A DNA stretch of 64,000 nt from Evansella caseinilytica (GCF_900107275.1 NZ_FNPI01000001.1:186001-250000); one strand, 5' to 3'; numbered from the stretch's first letter, positions 44,546 to 55,200 are shown. The notes: a model not told the origin generated them from the sequence alone. Numbers and translations are program-made.

Positions 44546-45409
44546 GTGTACACAATTGGTCAGTTTTCCAGAATTGGCATGGTGTCGACATCAGCATTAA
44601 GGTTTTATGATGACAAAGGGTTGCTGAAGCCGTGTTCTGTAGATTACTTATCAGGCTACAGGTATTACTCAGAAGCGCAGATCGATGATATTTTATTTAT
44701 CACGGAAATGCGTGAATACGGGTTTTCTCTCGATGAGATAAAAACGCTGATGAACAACAATACAATAAGCTTGGAGCCGGCTCTGAGGAAAAAATATGAC
44801 AGCCTTTTCTGGGAAGAGCAAAAGATCACTTACATCAGAAGAAAAATCAAATCGAAAATGGATACTTTGAAAGGTGGCAGTGATAAGATGGAGACAGCGA
44901 ATACAAGCAATCACAAAATGGACGCGAAAGTCGTAACGAAGGAAGAGAATGTGAAAACTGTCGGCATTTCGGTGGAAATCCCCGAGTGGCCTCCCAAAAA
45001 TGCGAATGTATTCGGGGAACTGTGGACTAAGTATTGGAATGAAGATATCAGCAGCAATATACCGGACAAAAAGTATCCCCATGTCCGATACGGTATTCTG
45101 ACTTTTGAAAAAGGTTCTGTGCGTTATTTGATAACGGATGAGGTAACATCCTATGACCATGTCCCTGAAGGATTCCGCAAATTCGACATCCCGAAAGGAA
45201 AGTATGCGGTATGTACATTTAACGGGAAAACGTTCGATGAGATGGTGACTCATTCGTTGAACAAGGCAACCGATTATTTGCTTACTGAGTGGCTTCCAAT
45301 TGCCGGCTATAAGCATGCGGAAACTTTTTCCTTGGAAGTTTATGATGACAGAAGCCGAAAGAAGGAATATCCAGAAATGGATATTTGCCAGCCGGTTTTA
45401 GAGTTGTAA
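44546..45409 (+). CDS. MerR-family regulator with GyrI-like effector domain
   Basis: Residues 1-70 form a MerR-type winged helix (YTIGQFSRIGMVSTSALRFYDDKGLL in part, with SGYRYYSEAQ), followed by a dimer helix (about 75-110) and a GyrI-like ligand-binding domain (about 130-287; PKGKYAVCTFNG, SLEVYDDRSR). This is the BmrR-like arrangement used to sense small, often hydrophobic, compounds. The GTG at 44546 follows GGGGAG at 9 bases. Its promoter has the 19-base MerR spacer. No exporter gene is next to it, so its target besides itself is unknown. Confidence 0.9.
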   Translation: MYTIGQFSRIGMVSTSALRFYDDKGLLKPCSVDYLSGYRYYSEAQIDDILFITEMREYGFSLDEIKTLMNNNTISLEPALRKKYDSLFWEEQKITYIRRKIKSKMDTLKGGSDKMETANTSNHKMDAKVVTKEENVKTVGISVEIPEWPPKNANVFGELWTKYWNEDISSNIPDKKYPHVRYGILTFEKGSVRYLITDEVTSYDHVPEGFRKFDIPKGKYAVCTFNGKTFDEMVTHSLNKATDYLLTEWLPIAGYKHAETFSLEVYDDRSRKKEYPEMDICQPVLEL

Positions 45410-45513
45410 GCATTGGGAGTGGAACGGACGGCTCAACAGCGGAAAAATAGCTTAAATCTTACTGTGCTGAAGTAAGGAGATATGCTAATCCATATCAGTT
45501 GCCTTGTATATTT

Positions 45514-45552
45514 GAGGACAAATTCGGAAGTTTCGGCAGCCGATTTGTCCTC
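45514..45552 (+). terminator. Rho-independent terminator before the LacI gene
   Basis: GAGGACAAATTCGG pairs with CCGATTTGTCCTC with a short loop, followed by a T-rich stretch (CATTCCTTTT). Confidence 0.75.
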
Positions 45553-45630
45553 ATTCCTTTTCACCTCGAATGCTTTGGACAAGAAATCAGCCTTTTTTCA
45601 TGATGGGCAAAAATGACACAAAAGAAGGCG

Positions 45631-45678
45631 TTGACATTTCAAAGAAGAAAATTTATAATGATATCGAAAGCGCTTTCG
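45631..45678 (+). promoter_or_regulatory. Promoter and autoregulatory operator of the LacI-type gene
   Basis: TTGACA (45631-45636) and TATAAT (45654-45659) are both perfect, 17 bases apart. The palindrome CGAAAGCGCTTTCG (45665-45678) begins 5 bases after the -10 element, where a bound LacI-type repressor would block initiation. Confidence 0.88.
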
Positions 45679-45698
45679 GTAGTGAGAAGGAGTAAACC

Positions 45699-46715
45699 AT
45701 GGTAACGATATATGATATTGCAAAGAAAACAGGCTTTTCCATTACTACTGTTTCAAGAGCATTAAATAATTATTCGGATGTCAGCGAAAAAACAAAAAAA
45801 TTAATTTTGCAGGCTGTAGATGAAATGGGATATTACCCGAATTCCATTGCGCGGACACTGACAACGAAAAAATCGTGGACGATCGGCGTCATCTTTGTAG
45901 AAGATCTCGGCGTCGGAATCATGCATCCATTTTTCAGTGCGGTTATTGAAAGCTTTAAGAAGTATGTTGAAAAATTCGGGTACGATATCATTTTTTTGAG
46001 CCGGAATGTCGGCGGGGAAGAAAAAAGTTATATTGATCACGCGCTCCACCGGGGGGTGGACGGTGTCATCATTGTTTGCTCCCATGATGATGATCCCGAA
46101 GTAAAAAAGCTGATCGAATCACCGCTGCAAACCGTTGTCATTGATTTGTACAGCAATAAAACGAGTGTCGTTTACAGCGATAATGTTAACGGCAGCGAAC
46201 TGGCGGTGCAGTATTTGCACTCGCTTGGTCATCGCAAAATAGCTCATATTTACGGTCATCAAAAAACAATGGCCGGAGTTGAGCGATTAAAAGGGTTTCT
46301 CAGTGTCGTTGAAAAGCTACAATTAAACATCCCGGACTCGTACATCAAAGACGGTAGCTTTTTTTCCGTTGACGGCGGCATGCAAGCAATGAGCGAGCTG
46401 TTGGAGCTGGGCGATCCGCCGACCGCTGTTTTTGCCGCGGGAGATGCGATGGCCATCGGAGCGATGAAGGCAGTCGAGGCTGCCGGACTTCGCGTGCCAG
46501 AGGATGTGTCGATTGTCGGCTTTGATGATATTGAGCTTGCTCAGTATGTGACGCCGGCATTGACGACGATCAGGCAAAATACCGATTTAATCGGGCAAAG
46601 CGCCGCAGAAGTGCTGTTAAAGCAAATCAATAATAAAAATAAAGTATTTTCCGCTGTTACCATTCCCGTGGAATTGATGGTCAGAGAATCCGCAAGGCCG
46701 CTAAAGCCGGAATGA
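45699..46715 (+). CDS. LacI-family repressor of the beta-glucan cluster
   Basis: The helix-turn-helix and hinge are at residues 1-58 ([31 protein letters not shown]) and the remaining ~280 residues are the type I periplasmic-binding-like sugar domain ([30 protein letters not shown] in part). ATG at 45699 follows GAGAAGGAG. The palindrome CGAAAGCGCTTTCG lies at its own promoter and related sites lie upstream of the importer and GH16 genes, so it is the likely local repressor. The inducer is probably a beta-glucan oligosaccharide or its phosphate. Confidence 0.93.
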   Translation: MVTIYDIAKKTGFSITTVSRALNNYSDVSEKTKKLILQAVDEMGYYPNSIARTLTTKKSWTIGVIFVEDLGVGIMHPFFSAVIESFKKYVEKFGYDIIFLSRNVGGEEKSYIDHALHRGVDGVIIVCSHDDDPEVKKLIESPLQTVVIDLYSNKTSVVYSDNVNGSELAVQYLHSLGHRKIAHIYGHQKTMAGVERLKGFLSVVEKLQLNIPDSYIKDGSFFSVDGGMQAMSELLELGDPPTAVFAAGDAMAIGAMKAVEAAGLRVPEDVSIVGFDDIELAQYVTPALTTIRQNTDLIGQSAAEVLLKQINNKNKVFSAVTIPVELMVRESARPLKPE

Positions 46716-46734
46716 TGTCTTTTCTGCGTTTTTC

Positions 46735-46769
46735 CAAAGCGCTTTCGGCTATTTTCGAAAGCGCTTTGG
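46735..46769. promoter_or_regulatory. Paired LacI-type operators in inverted arrangement
   Basis: CAAAGCGCTTTCGG (46735-46748) and CGAAAGCGCTTTGG (46756-46769) are close to the operator at 45665 and are inverted copies of each other across an 8-base gap. The pair could also form a hairpin that ends lacI-type transcription, but no T-run follows. Confidence 0.7.
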
Positions 46770-46861
46770 ATAACATGCTAAAGCAGTTTTTTGGAGAAGG
46801 ATTGCCAGCGTTATCAACATGACAGCGAGTTGTAAGTGGTAGATTTTATTGGGAAATAAAA

Positions 46862-46875
46862 TGGAAGCGCTTTAC
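46862..46875. promoter_or_regulatory. Operator- or cre-like site in the importer promoter region
   Basis: TGGAAGCGCTTTAC keeps the AAGCGCTT core of the operators. It also fits the CcpA consensus fairly well, so it could serve either protein. Confidence 0.5.
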
Positions 46876-46912
46876 AAGTTTACGATTAATCAGCTTTTAG
46901 ATGTTGCTGTCA

Positions 46913-46968
46913 TTGACAGCCGACAAACATGAAGCTGTTATTGCTAACTTTTTTCGAAAGCGCTTTGG
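46913..46968 (+). promoter_or_regulatory. Predicted promoter with operator for the importer operon
   Basis: TTGACA (46913-46918) and TGTTAT (46936-46941) are 17 bases apart. CGAAAGCGCTTTGG (46955-46968) lies just past the predicted start point, as in the repressor's own promoter. Confidence 0.65.
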
Positions 46969-47117
46969 AATATCGAAGATGATTTTTTATGACAAAAGGC
47001 TCTATGTTTTTCGACTGCAAGAAATCAAATTTGCTTTGCCCTGCACGTCATGAGTGAAGGTTTCAAACGTATTGAATGGGTCATGAAAAACAACCTTGAA
47101 AAATGGGGGAAACAGAA

Positions 47118-48470
47118 ATGAAAAAAATCTATTGGTTCGCATTAGTAATGGTGATCAGCCTTGGTATTGCAACAGCTTGCAGCGGCGGTGATTCTGGCGG
47201 AAGCGGTTCCGATGACAAAGGCTCGAAGTCGGGAGGAAAAGATAAACTGACGATTTGGTCATTTACAGATGAGTTGCAGGATGCAATTGATGTATTCGAA
47301 GAAGGACATGATGTAGAGGTGGAGCTGACGATTATCCCGATTGAGGATTATCCGACACGTCTGCGTCCGGTGCTGGAAAGCGGGACAGGTGCTCCGGATA
47401 TTTTTACCGGCGAGCTCGTGTTCATCAAGGATTGGGTAGAACAGGAATACTGGGAGACTCTTTCTCAGGAACCATATAATGTGGATGAGATTAAGGATGA
47501 CTTTGTCGACTATGTGTTTGATTTAGGGCGAAATGATGCCGGAGATGTCAAAGCTTTATCTTGGCAGACAACACCTGGAGGTATTTTTTACAGAAGAAGC
47601 ATCGCCCGGGAAGTTCTCGGAACGGACGATCCAGCAGAAATCGGAGAAATGTTTGCTACGATGGAAGGACTGTATGAGGTAGGAGAGAAATTGAAGGATG
47701 CCGGATACCGGTTATTCCCTGATGAAGGGGCGGTACGTTGGTTTGCCCAGGGACAGGAGCCGCAACCGTGGGTTAATGAAAGCGATGAGCTGATGTTGTC
47801 GGAGGGAAGGCTCAATCACTTTGATTATGCCAAGGAGCTTCGTGAAAAAGATTTGACCGCGTTTGCTCCGGAATGGTCTCCGGCCTGGTTTGCGGCAATG
47901 GATGGCGCGATCAATTACAATGCCGGCTGGGATGAAGTGGATGAAAGCGCCGGTGATGAAGTGGAAGTGTTTGCCTATGCCTTGCCGACCTGGGGGCTTC
48001 ACAGTGTGCTGAAAGAAAACACGGAAGAAACTGCTGGCGACTGGGCGGTGACGAGCGGACCGAACCCGTACTTCTGGGGAGGGACCTGGGTCGGCATTTA
48101 CAGCAATTCGGATAAAAAAGAATTGGCATGGGAGTTTGTCAAAATGATGACCCATGATGAAGAGTTCCTGACAGATTGGGCGCTGGAAACCGGGGATGTG
48201 CTTTCTTACTTGCCGGTAACGGAAAAAATAAAAGATGATTTCAGTGAACCGTTTTTAGGTGGTCAAAACAACTACACTTTCTTCCTGGAGGAAGCGCAAT
48301 CCATTAATCCGGGGATTGTCACCAAATATGATCAGCAAATCGATGCTTTCTTCGGCAACATGGTATCAGAGTATGTAGAGGGTACAAGAACGAAGGAAGA
48401 AGCGATTCAGGAATTTTACAACTTGGTGAGAAACGCTTATCCGCAAATCACAACGCCGGATCAGCAATAA
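47118..48470 (+). CDS. Sugar ABC transporter substrate-binding lipoprotein (beta-glucan cluster)
   Basis: This is a family 1 solute-binding protein (MalE-like fold) of 450 residues. The signal peptide ends in ATAC with lipidated C21, followed by a Gly/Ser-rich linker. Fold marks include LTIWSFTDELQDAIDVFEE, LESGTGAPDIFTGE and WALETGDVLSYLPV (each in part). ATG at 47118 follows GGGGGAAAC and fits better than the ATG at 47103. It opens an operon with two permeases, GH1 and a GH161-like phosphorylase, so it likely binds short beta-glucan oligosaccharides. As is common, no ATPase gene is included. Confidence 0.93.
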   Translation: MKKIYWFALVMVISLGIATACSGGDSGGSGSDDKGSKSGGKDKLTIWSFTDELQDAIDVFEEGHDVEVELTIIPIEDYPTRLRPVLESGTGAPDIFTGELVFIKDWVEQEYWETLSQEPYNVDEIKDDFVDYVFDLGRNDAGDVKALSWQTTPGGIFYRRSIAREVLGTDDPAEIGEMFATMEGLYEVGEKLKDAGYRLFPDEGAVRWFAQGQEPQPWVNESDELMLSEGRLNHFDYAKELREKDLTAFAPEWSPAWFAAMDGAINYNAGWDEVDESAGDEVEVFAYALPTWGLHSVLKENTEETAGDWAVTSGPNPYFWGGTWVGIYSNSDKKELAWEFVKMMTHDEEFLTDWALETGDVLSYLPVTEKIKDDFSEPFLGGQNNYTFFLEEAQSINPGIVTKYDQQIDAFFGNMVSEYVEGTRTKEEAIQEFYNLVRNAYPQITTPDQQ

Positions 48471-48636
48471 ACCATCACCGGCATTTTTCTTGTAGTCGAT
48501 GTTCAGTGAACAACCTCTTGCATAGAAAAAGGGGAGAAGCGTCATGAGGGCAATAAACAGTGGATTTGCACTTTTTCAGTGGCAGATGTCCGGCTTCTCC
48601 TACCCTTTCTAAGCATGCCAAGCCGTTATGTTCAAA

Positions 48637-48680
48637 GTGTTTGTTCAAATCGAGCAGTTTTTTATCAATCCGACAAACAC
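48637..48680. repeat. Decayed family B left hairpin
   Basis: GTGTTTGTTCAAAT and GACAAACACGAAGCA are the outer parts of the family B left hairpin with a changed interior. It lies between the binding-protein and permease genes and no right end is seen. The rest of the 313-base gap shows no gene. Confidence 0.55.
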
Positions 48681-48783
48681 GAAGCACAAGCTCTCTTCCC
48701 GAGGGATTGCGGGAGATGGAACGAGGCTATTCAGCGAAGTGATGCCGGTGCAGTTTTTAAAGAACGGAGAAGGAAGGCGTTTA

Positions 48784-49671
48784 ATGATGAAAAAAATGGA
48801 TTATTACGGGTACGCATTTATTTTACCTTTCTTTCTGGTGTTTGTGACATTCAGCATTTACCCGATTGTTTTGACGTTTTATTACAGTTTTACCGATTAC
48901 TCAGGAATGGGCAGCCCGGAATTTATCGGCTTGGCCAACTATACGAGACTGTTTACCGACACGTATTTTTTGCAGGCGTTTTTTAATACTTGGTACATTT
49001 GGGGAATTAACTTTTTCTTTCAAATAGTGATCGCGCTTTTACTGGCGATACTTTTCTCTGATATCCGTTTAAAGATGAAAGGGTTAGGTTTTTTCAGAGC
49101 GGTGTTTTATTTGCCGAACTTAATCACCATCGCCTCCGTCGCCTTGCTGTTCGGTATTCTGCTGGGGTGGCATCACGGGACGATCAACCATCTGCTGCTG
49201 GATCTCGGGATTATTTCCGAACCTGTCAACTGGCTGAACAGTCCGACGACAGCGAGGTGGTCCGTCGCTTTGATCGGGGCGTGGATGTGGTTCGGTCACA
49301 CATTTATTATTTTGATGGCCGGCATTTCCGGTATCTCCAGGGACTACTATGAATCGGCGCTGATTGACGGCGCCAATCGTCTGCAGACGTTCACCAAAAT
49401 TACGATTCCGTTGTTAAAACCGATTCTGTTATACGTTTTGATCACATCGCTTATCGGCGGCCTGCAAATATTTGATCTGCCAATGCTGATAACGGATGGT
49501 TTAGGATCGCCGCAAGGGTCATTAAACACGATGGTTTTATATTTGTATAACCAGGCCTTCCGGTTTAACAATTACGGCTATGCAGCTGCGGTAGCCTATG
49601 GCTTGTTTCTCATTACTGTGTTCTTCTCCTTCCTTACCTTTAAAGCCATGTACCGCAAAAGCGCGAATTAG
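48784..49671 (+). CDS. ABC sugar permease, MalF/UgpA type
   Basis: This is the first membrane subunit of the importer, with six membrane segments starting YAFILPFFLVFVTFSIYPIV. The EAA loop reads YYESALIDGANRLQTFTKIT (about residues 185-205 from this start). The open frame extends 52 codons upstream into a decayed repeat, but only ATG at 48784 has a ribosome site (GAGAAGGAAGG). It is 12 bases before the second permease. Confidence 0.93.
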   Translation: MMKKMDYYGYAFILPFFLVFVTFSIYPIVLTFYYSFTDYSGMGSPEFIGLANYTRLFTDTYFLQAFFNTWYIWGINFFFQIVIALLLAILFSDIRLKMKGLGFFRAVFYLPNLITIASVALLFGILLGWHHGTINHLLLDLGIISEPVNWLNSPTTARWSVALIGAWMWFGHTFIILMAGISGISRDYYESALIDGANRLQTFTKITIPLLKPILLYVLITSLIGGLQIFDLPMLITDGLGSPQGSLNTMVLYLYNQAFRFNNYGYAAAVAYGLFLITVFFSFLTFKAMYRKSAN

Positions 49672-49683
49672 GGGTGAACTACT

Positions 49684-50514
49684 GTGACGAAAAGAAAAAT
49701 CGTAAAAGCTATTCTTTATGTGTTATTAATTCTGCTTGCAATCATCAGCTTTATCCCTTTTTATATGATGATTGTCAACGCGACTCGTTCCAACGCGGAG
49801 ATTTTGCAAAACGGCTTTACGCTGTTTCCAAGTGCCGCCTTAATGGAAAATTATGAAGTATTGATCAGCTACATGAATGTATGGAAAGGATTCAGCAACA
49901 GCTTGCTGGTGGCAGTCTGTGTGACGCTACTAAGCTCGTATTTTTCCGCGCTTACGGCCTATGGCTTTGCCGTCTATCAGTTTAAAGGCAGGAATGTCCT
50001 TTTCGTGAGTGTCCTTGTTTTGATGATGGTGCCTGGTCAGCTTGGATTGATCGGTTTTTATGATTTGATCAAAAGCATGGGCTTTCTCGACACGTATATT
50101 CCGTTGATTCTTCCGTCGATTGCGGCGCCGTTCATCGTGTTTTTCTTAAGGCAGTTTATCGTTTCCACACTTCATTCCTCGTTGATAGAAGCTGCGCGGA
50201 TTGATGGCGCGGGGGAACTGAGGATTTTTCACCGGATTGCTTTTCCGATCATGATGCCGGCGATTGCCACGATGGGGATATTTACTTTTATCGGCTCCTG
50301 GAACAACTATATCCTGCCGCTTGTCGTACTGTTCAGTCCGGAAAAATATACCTTGCCGGTGATGATGGGCGCCTTAAGAGGATCGCAAGTGGCGCAAAAT
50401 CTCGGTGCCATGTATCTCGGAATCGCGATTTCCGTTGTGCCGATCATGATCGCGTTCCTCTTTTTATCAAAATACATCATCAGCAGCATTTCAGCAGGTG
50501 CCGTTAAAGAATAA
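49684..50514 (+). CDS. ABC sugar permease, MalG/UgpE type
   Basis: This is the second membrane subunit. Six membrane segments and the EAA loop SLIEAARIDGAGELRIFHRI (near 160-180) are present. GTG at 49684 follows AGGGGTGAA. It lies 12 bases after the first permease and 59 bases before the GH1 gene. The length of 276 residues is standard. Confidence 0.93.
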   Translation: MTKRKIVKAILYVLLILLAIISFIPFYMMIVNATRSNAEILQNGFTLFPSAALMENYEVLISYMNVWKGFSNSLLVAVCVTLLSSYFSALTAYGFAVYQFKGRNVLFVSVLVLMMVPGQLGLIGFYDLIKSMGFLDTYIPLILPSIAAPFIVFFLRQFIVSTLHSSLIEAARIDGAGELRIFHRIAFPIMMPAIATMGIFTFIGSWNNYILPLVVLFSPEKYTLPVMMGALRGSQVAQNLGAMYLGIAISVVPIMIAFLFLSKYIISSISAGAVKE

Positions 50515-50573
50515 TTGTTGGTCTATCTACCGTTGACAGCATCGACCACATACCAGAAGAGGTGTTTAGTGAA

Positions 50574-51908
50574 GTGACGAAATTCAGTGATCAATTCATT
50601 TTTGGAACAGCAACATCCTCCTACCAGATTGAAGGAGCTTACAAGGATGGCGGGCGATCGTTATCCATATGGGATACTTTTTCAAGGATCCCCGGGAAAG
50701 TACGGAACGGCGATAACGGGGACACGGCCTGTGACCATTACCGCAGATATGAGGAGGATGTCCGGCTGATCAAAGAGCTAGGCGTCGATTCCTACCGATT
50801 TTCCATCGCGTGGCCGCGAATTTTTCCTGAAGAAGGGGTTTACAACAAAGAAGGAATGAATTTTTATAAATCGCTGCTGAAAAAGCTTACGGAGGCTGGG
50901 ATTCAGCCGATGGTGACACTGTACCATTGGGATTTGCCTGTCTGGGCGCACGAAAAGGGCGGCTGGGTTCACCGGGATGCGGTTTCATGGTTTTTAGCTT
51001 TTGCGGAAAAGTGTTTCATGGAGCTCGACGAGTATGCTTCCTGCTGGATAACGATTAATGAACCATGGTGCGCCGGATTTTTAGGGTATCATCAAGGCTA
51101 TCATGCTCCGGGACATACAAGCATGGAGGAGGGACTAAAAGCAGCGCATCATTTGCTGCTTGCTCACGGGGAAACTGTTCGTCTGTTAAAGGATACCTTC
51201 CGCTCCGATACACCGGTCGGTATTACGTTGAATTTATCCCCTTTTTATCCAGCGTCCGATTCCTTCAGCGATCAAATCGCAGCGAACAACGGAGACGGCT
51301 ATACAAACAGATGGTTTCTCGATCCGGTTCTGAAGGGAAGCTATCCGTTGGATATGGTGAATCTATTTTCTAAATATGTGCATGACTTTTCGTTTATTCA
51401 GCCGGGAGATCTGAAAACGATTTCGGTGAAGTGCGACTTTTTGGGGATCAATTATTATTCCCGCGAGCTGGTGGAATTTGCCGGCAACACAAGCTTCTTG
51501 TTTAAAAAGGCTTACTCAGCGTATTCGAAAACGGCGATGGGCTGGGATGTGTCGCCGCAAGAATTTAAGGAGCTTATTCATCGGCTGCGGCGTGAATATA
51601 CGGATTTGCCGATTTATATCACCGAAAACGGGGCGGCGTATGACGACGTGCTGGAAGCGGACGGCAGCATTCATGACCGGGAGCGGACGGAATATATCGA
51701 AAAGCATCTTGCGGCGGTTTGCGAGTTAAACGAGGAAGGAATGAATATCGCGGGCTTCTATCTTTGGTCGTTATTCGATAATTTCGAATGGGCATTCGGC
51801 TACGAAAAGCGTTTTGGTATTTGCTATGTGGACTTCGCAACGCAAAGACGGTATTGGAAGAACAGCGCAAAACGGTACATGGAAATTGTCGCAAATCGAA
51901 AACTATAG
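50574..51908 (+). CDS. GH1 beta-glucosidase
   Basis: It hydrolyses beta-glucosides or, in some relatives, phospho-beta-glucosides. The acid/base residue E163 lies in TINEPW and the nucleophile E351 in YITENGAAY; the N-terminal signature FIFGTATSSYQIEGA is typical. The residues after the nucleophile and the ABC (not PTS) importer beside it favour an unphosphorylated substrate such as laminaribiose. GTG at 50574 follows AGAGGTG; a GTG at 50562 is possible. There is no signal peptide. The TAG stop uses the first base (51908) of a family B array, so the C-terminus may have been set by that insertion. Confidence 0.94.
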   Translation: MTKFSDQFIFGTATSSYQIEGAYKDGGRSLSIWDTFSRIPGKVRNGDNGDTACDHYRRYEEDVRLIKELGVDSYRFSIAWPRIFPEEGVYNKEGMNFYKSLLKKLTEAGIQPMVTLYHWDLPVWAHEKGGWVHRDAVSWFLAFAEKCFMELDEYASCWITINEPWCAGFLGYHQGYHAPGHTSMEEGLKAAHHLLLAHGETVRLLKDTFRSDTPVGITLNLSPFYPASDSFSDQIAANNGDGYTNRWFLDPVLKGSYPLDMVNLFSKYVHDFSFIQPGDLKTISVKCDFLGINYYSRELVEFAGNTSFLFKKAYSAYSKTAMGWDVSPQEFKELIHRLRREYTDLPIYITENGAAYDDVLEADGSIHDRERTEYIEKHLAAVCELNEEGMNIAGFYLWSLFDNFEWAFGYEKRFGICYVDFATQRRYWKNSAKRYMEIVANRKL

Positions 51909-52195
51909 TGTTTGCTCAAAAAGATCGGTTTTTATCTTTTTGAGCAAACACGGCGTGATGAGTGAAGCCGCCGCGACGTATTAAAGCTTGTTATGACTGC
52001 ACTTGTCATAACAAGCGTGCGGCGAGCGAGCCATCACAAAAAAAGATCGGTTTTTATCTTTTTGAGCAAACACGGCGTGATGAGTGAAGCCGCCGCGACG
52101 TATTAAAGCTTGTTATGACTGCACTTGTCATAACAAGCGTGCGGCGAGCGAGCCATCACAAAAAAAGATCGGTTTTTATCTTTTTTTTAAAACAC
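51908..52195. repeat. Tandem array of a family B variant, 122-bp unit
   Basis: After a left hairpin (GTGTTTGCTCAAAAAGATCGG and complement) comes a core with GTGATG/CATCAC, GCCGC/GCGGC and GCTTGTTATGAC/GTCATAACAAGC stems. AAGATCGG recurs at 51921, 52043 and 52165, a 122-base unit; the first two copies look identical, the third is a left part only. A complete right end is not present. Confidence 0.9.
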
Positions 52196-52262
52196 GAGGC
52201 GCGGAGCCGGTCTTGCCTGGCAATAAACGAAAGCAGTACATGCAGAGTCGGAGGGAAAAGGT

Positions 52263-55200
52263 ATGTACAGACTTAATGACAAGCATCATTTTCAAATGGA
52301 TGACTATCGGGAGAAGGCCCCTTTCTCCAGTTTTTTACCCGGAATGTCCGGGATGGACGGGATACCAATGTGGGTATTTTATGTTAATCGCGGTCAGGGA
52401 ATTGCCGGCTTCGGCGTCCAGGATAAGGATCATGCGATCATGGAGTTTCTCCCTGCCGATAAAGCGTATCAGCTCGTGCCGTTTCAAGGCTTCCGAACAT
52501 TTATCAAATGGATGGAAAGTGATAAAATTTCTTTTTTCGAGCCCTTTTCGTCGATATCTCCTGGACAGCAGAAGACGGAGGAAAATATGGAGATATCGGA
52601 GAATATGCTTGCGCTGAAGTATGTAAATCATGAAGCCGGCTTGCAGATGACCGTCGAGTATTTCACCCTTCCTCATTCTCCTGCGGCAGCTCTCATCCGC
52701 CGTGTCGGGTGGAAAAATATTTCGAAGAAAACCGTCCGTGCTGAAATCTTGGATGGGCTGCCTGCTGTTTTACCGAGCGGCGTGCCGAATGCCGCCTACA
52801 AAGAGCTGGGAAATACGCTTAAGAGCTGGTTTGATGTTTGCAATCTGGAGAATCATGTTCCGTTCTATAGGCTGAGAGGCAGTATTGAGGATACAGCGGA
52901 AGTAAAAGAAGTCAATCACGGCAATTTTTACTTCAGCCTGTTAGCTTACCGCGGGGAAGAAAAACGACTAAAGCCGATTGTCGATCGCGACGTTATTTTT
53001 GGCTCTGATACCGGACTGCAAGTTCCACAAAGCTTTATGAATCGAAGCGTCAACGAATTAACCGCGGCAGACGGCTGCACCGCCAATAAAGTAGCGTGTG
53101 GATTCAGCGCGGTGGAAACAGAGCTTGCGGCGGAAGAGGAAGCGGCACTTTTTACGGTTATCGGCCACGCCCGCAATCTGGAAACGTTGAATGCGTTTGT
53201 GAAAAATCATTTATCTGCTCCTAAACTTGCTGCGATGAAGGAACAAGCTGCTGCCATGACGGACGATATAACGAAGCCGGTAAGAACGTCAACGGGGAAA
53301 CCGCTGTTTGATGCCTACACCCGGCAATGCTATCTTGATAACGGCCTTCGCGGCGGATTTCCTTTCGTGTTTGAAGATCAGCACAACCATCAAATGTACT
53401 ATCTATTTTCGCGTAAACACGGTGACTTGGAACGAGATTACAACTTTTTTTCTCTGAGTCCGACGTATTATTCACAAGGAAACGGCAACTATCGGGATGT
53501 CAATCAAAACCGGCGCTGCGATGTATTTTTTGATCCGAAGGTAGGGGACTACAACGTCAGGCTGTTTATGAATCTTATTCAATTGGATGGCTATAATCCG
53601 CTTGCGGTTAAAGGCGTACGCTTTACCCTTGAAGCGCAGGAAAATGTGGATTTGCCGACCTTCGTCACCGATATTGCAGAGCTGGCAAAAGTACGGGGAT
53701 TTTTCCGTAATTCCTTTACACCTGGGGAGCTGAAACATTTTCTCGAGGACGAAAAAATCCGGTTGCATATGCCGTTTGCAGCGTTTTTAACGACGGTCAT
53801 TCTCGCTTCGGAGCCGAATTTCCAGGCGGAGTTCGGCGAAGGATACTGGGTGGATCACTGGACATACAACCTCGATTTGATTGACAGTTATCTTGCTGTT
53901 TTTCCCGATAAAAAAAGCGAGTTTTTTTTCAGCAAAACATATCAGTATTTTATCAGCCCGATTCGGGTAAAAAAGCGGTCCGAAAAATATGTGCTGAACA
54001 ACGGCAGGCTCCGACAATATTATGCGCTGGAAACAGATCGAAAACTGGCGGAGGAGGCGGCAAAAACCGGCGGTGTTCTTTGGCTGAAAGACAAGTATGG
54101 GAAAGGTAGTATTTATAAAACGGATCTATATTCCAAACTGTTCCTGCTTGCCCTCGTCAAAACGGCGACGATGGCCCCTTACGGACTCGGGATTGAAATG
54201 GAAGCCGGCAAACCTGGCTGGAATGATTCCATCAACGGGCTGCCGGGCATGTTCGGCGCAAGCAGTTCGGAATTGTTTGAGGTGAAGCGTCTGCTTGCGC
54301 TTCTATTGGAAGTGAAGGAAGGTCGCGGTCTTTCCTTACCGCTGGAGGCAGCAGAATTTTTGCAAGCGCTAGTAAGCGAAATAAAGAAAGTGGAAAAAGG
54401 TGATACGGATGAGCTTGGCTATTGGCATGCTGTTTCCGGTCGGCGCGAAAGCTACCGTGAAGCAATCTACGGAGGAATCAGCGGGGAGGAAAAGTACTTT
54501 TCCCTGAAGGAAGCCAGGCAAATGCTGCGGTTGCTGAAGAGCAAAGTGGAAAAAGGGATCGAACGAGTTTTCAGCTATGGAAAAGTGCTTCCGCCGACTT
54601 ACTTTTATTTCGAGCCCGTGCAGGAAACCGGGGAGGCACCTCCGGAAATTGACAAGCTTGATTGGAAGCCGGTTCCAGTTACCCCGTTTTTAGAGGGAAT
54701 CGTCAAAGCGTTAAAGTTGACGAAAGATAAAAATGAAGCGAAAAAAATATACGATGCCGTAAAAGCCTCCTCTATATATGATAAAAAGCTGAAGATGTAT
54801 AAAACGTCCATGTCCATCGAGAAGGAGCCGAACGAACTGGGGAGAGTGAAATCCTTCACACCGGGTTGGCTGGAAAATGAATCGATTTTTCTGCATATGG
54901 AATACAAATACCTTCTCGCTGTTCTCAAATCCGGACTGGCGGATGAATTTTTCGCGGATATGCAACAAGCGGTAATTCCGTTTTTGGACCCAGCTGTTTA
55001 CGGCAGAAGTACGCTGGAAAATTCCTCGTTCATTGCCAGCAGTGCAAATCCCGATGCTAAACTGCACGGCAGAGGATTTGTCTCCCGCTTAAGCGGTTCA
55101 ACGATTGAATTTTTAAACATCTGGTTTGTCATGATGGCCGGACGACAGCCGTTTTTACTGATTAACGGCGAACTCGCCTGCCAATTGTCGCCGACGCTGC

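Noticed and set aside
46735-46769. Rho-independent terminator after the LacI gene
   Set aside because: The hairpin is good but no T-run follows, and both arms match the operator seen at 45665 and 46955, so operators are the better reading.
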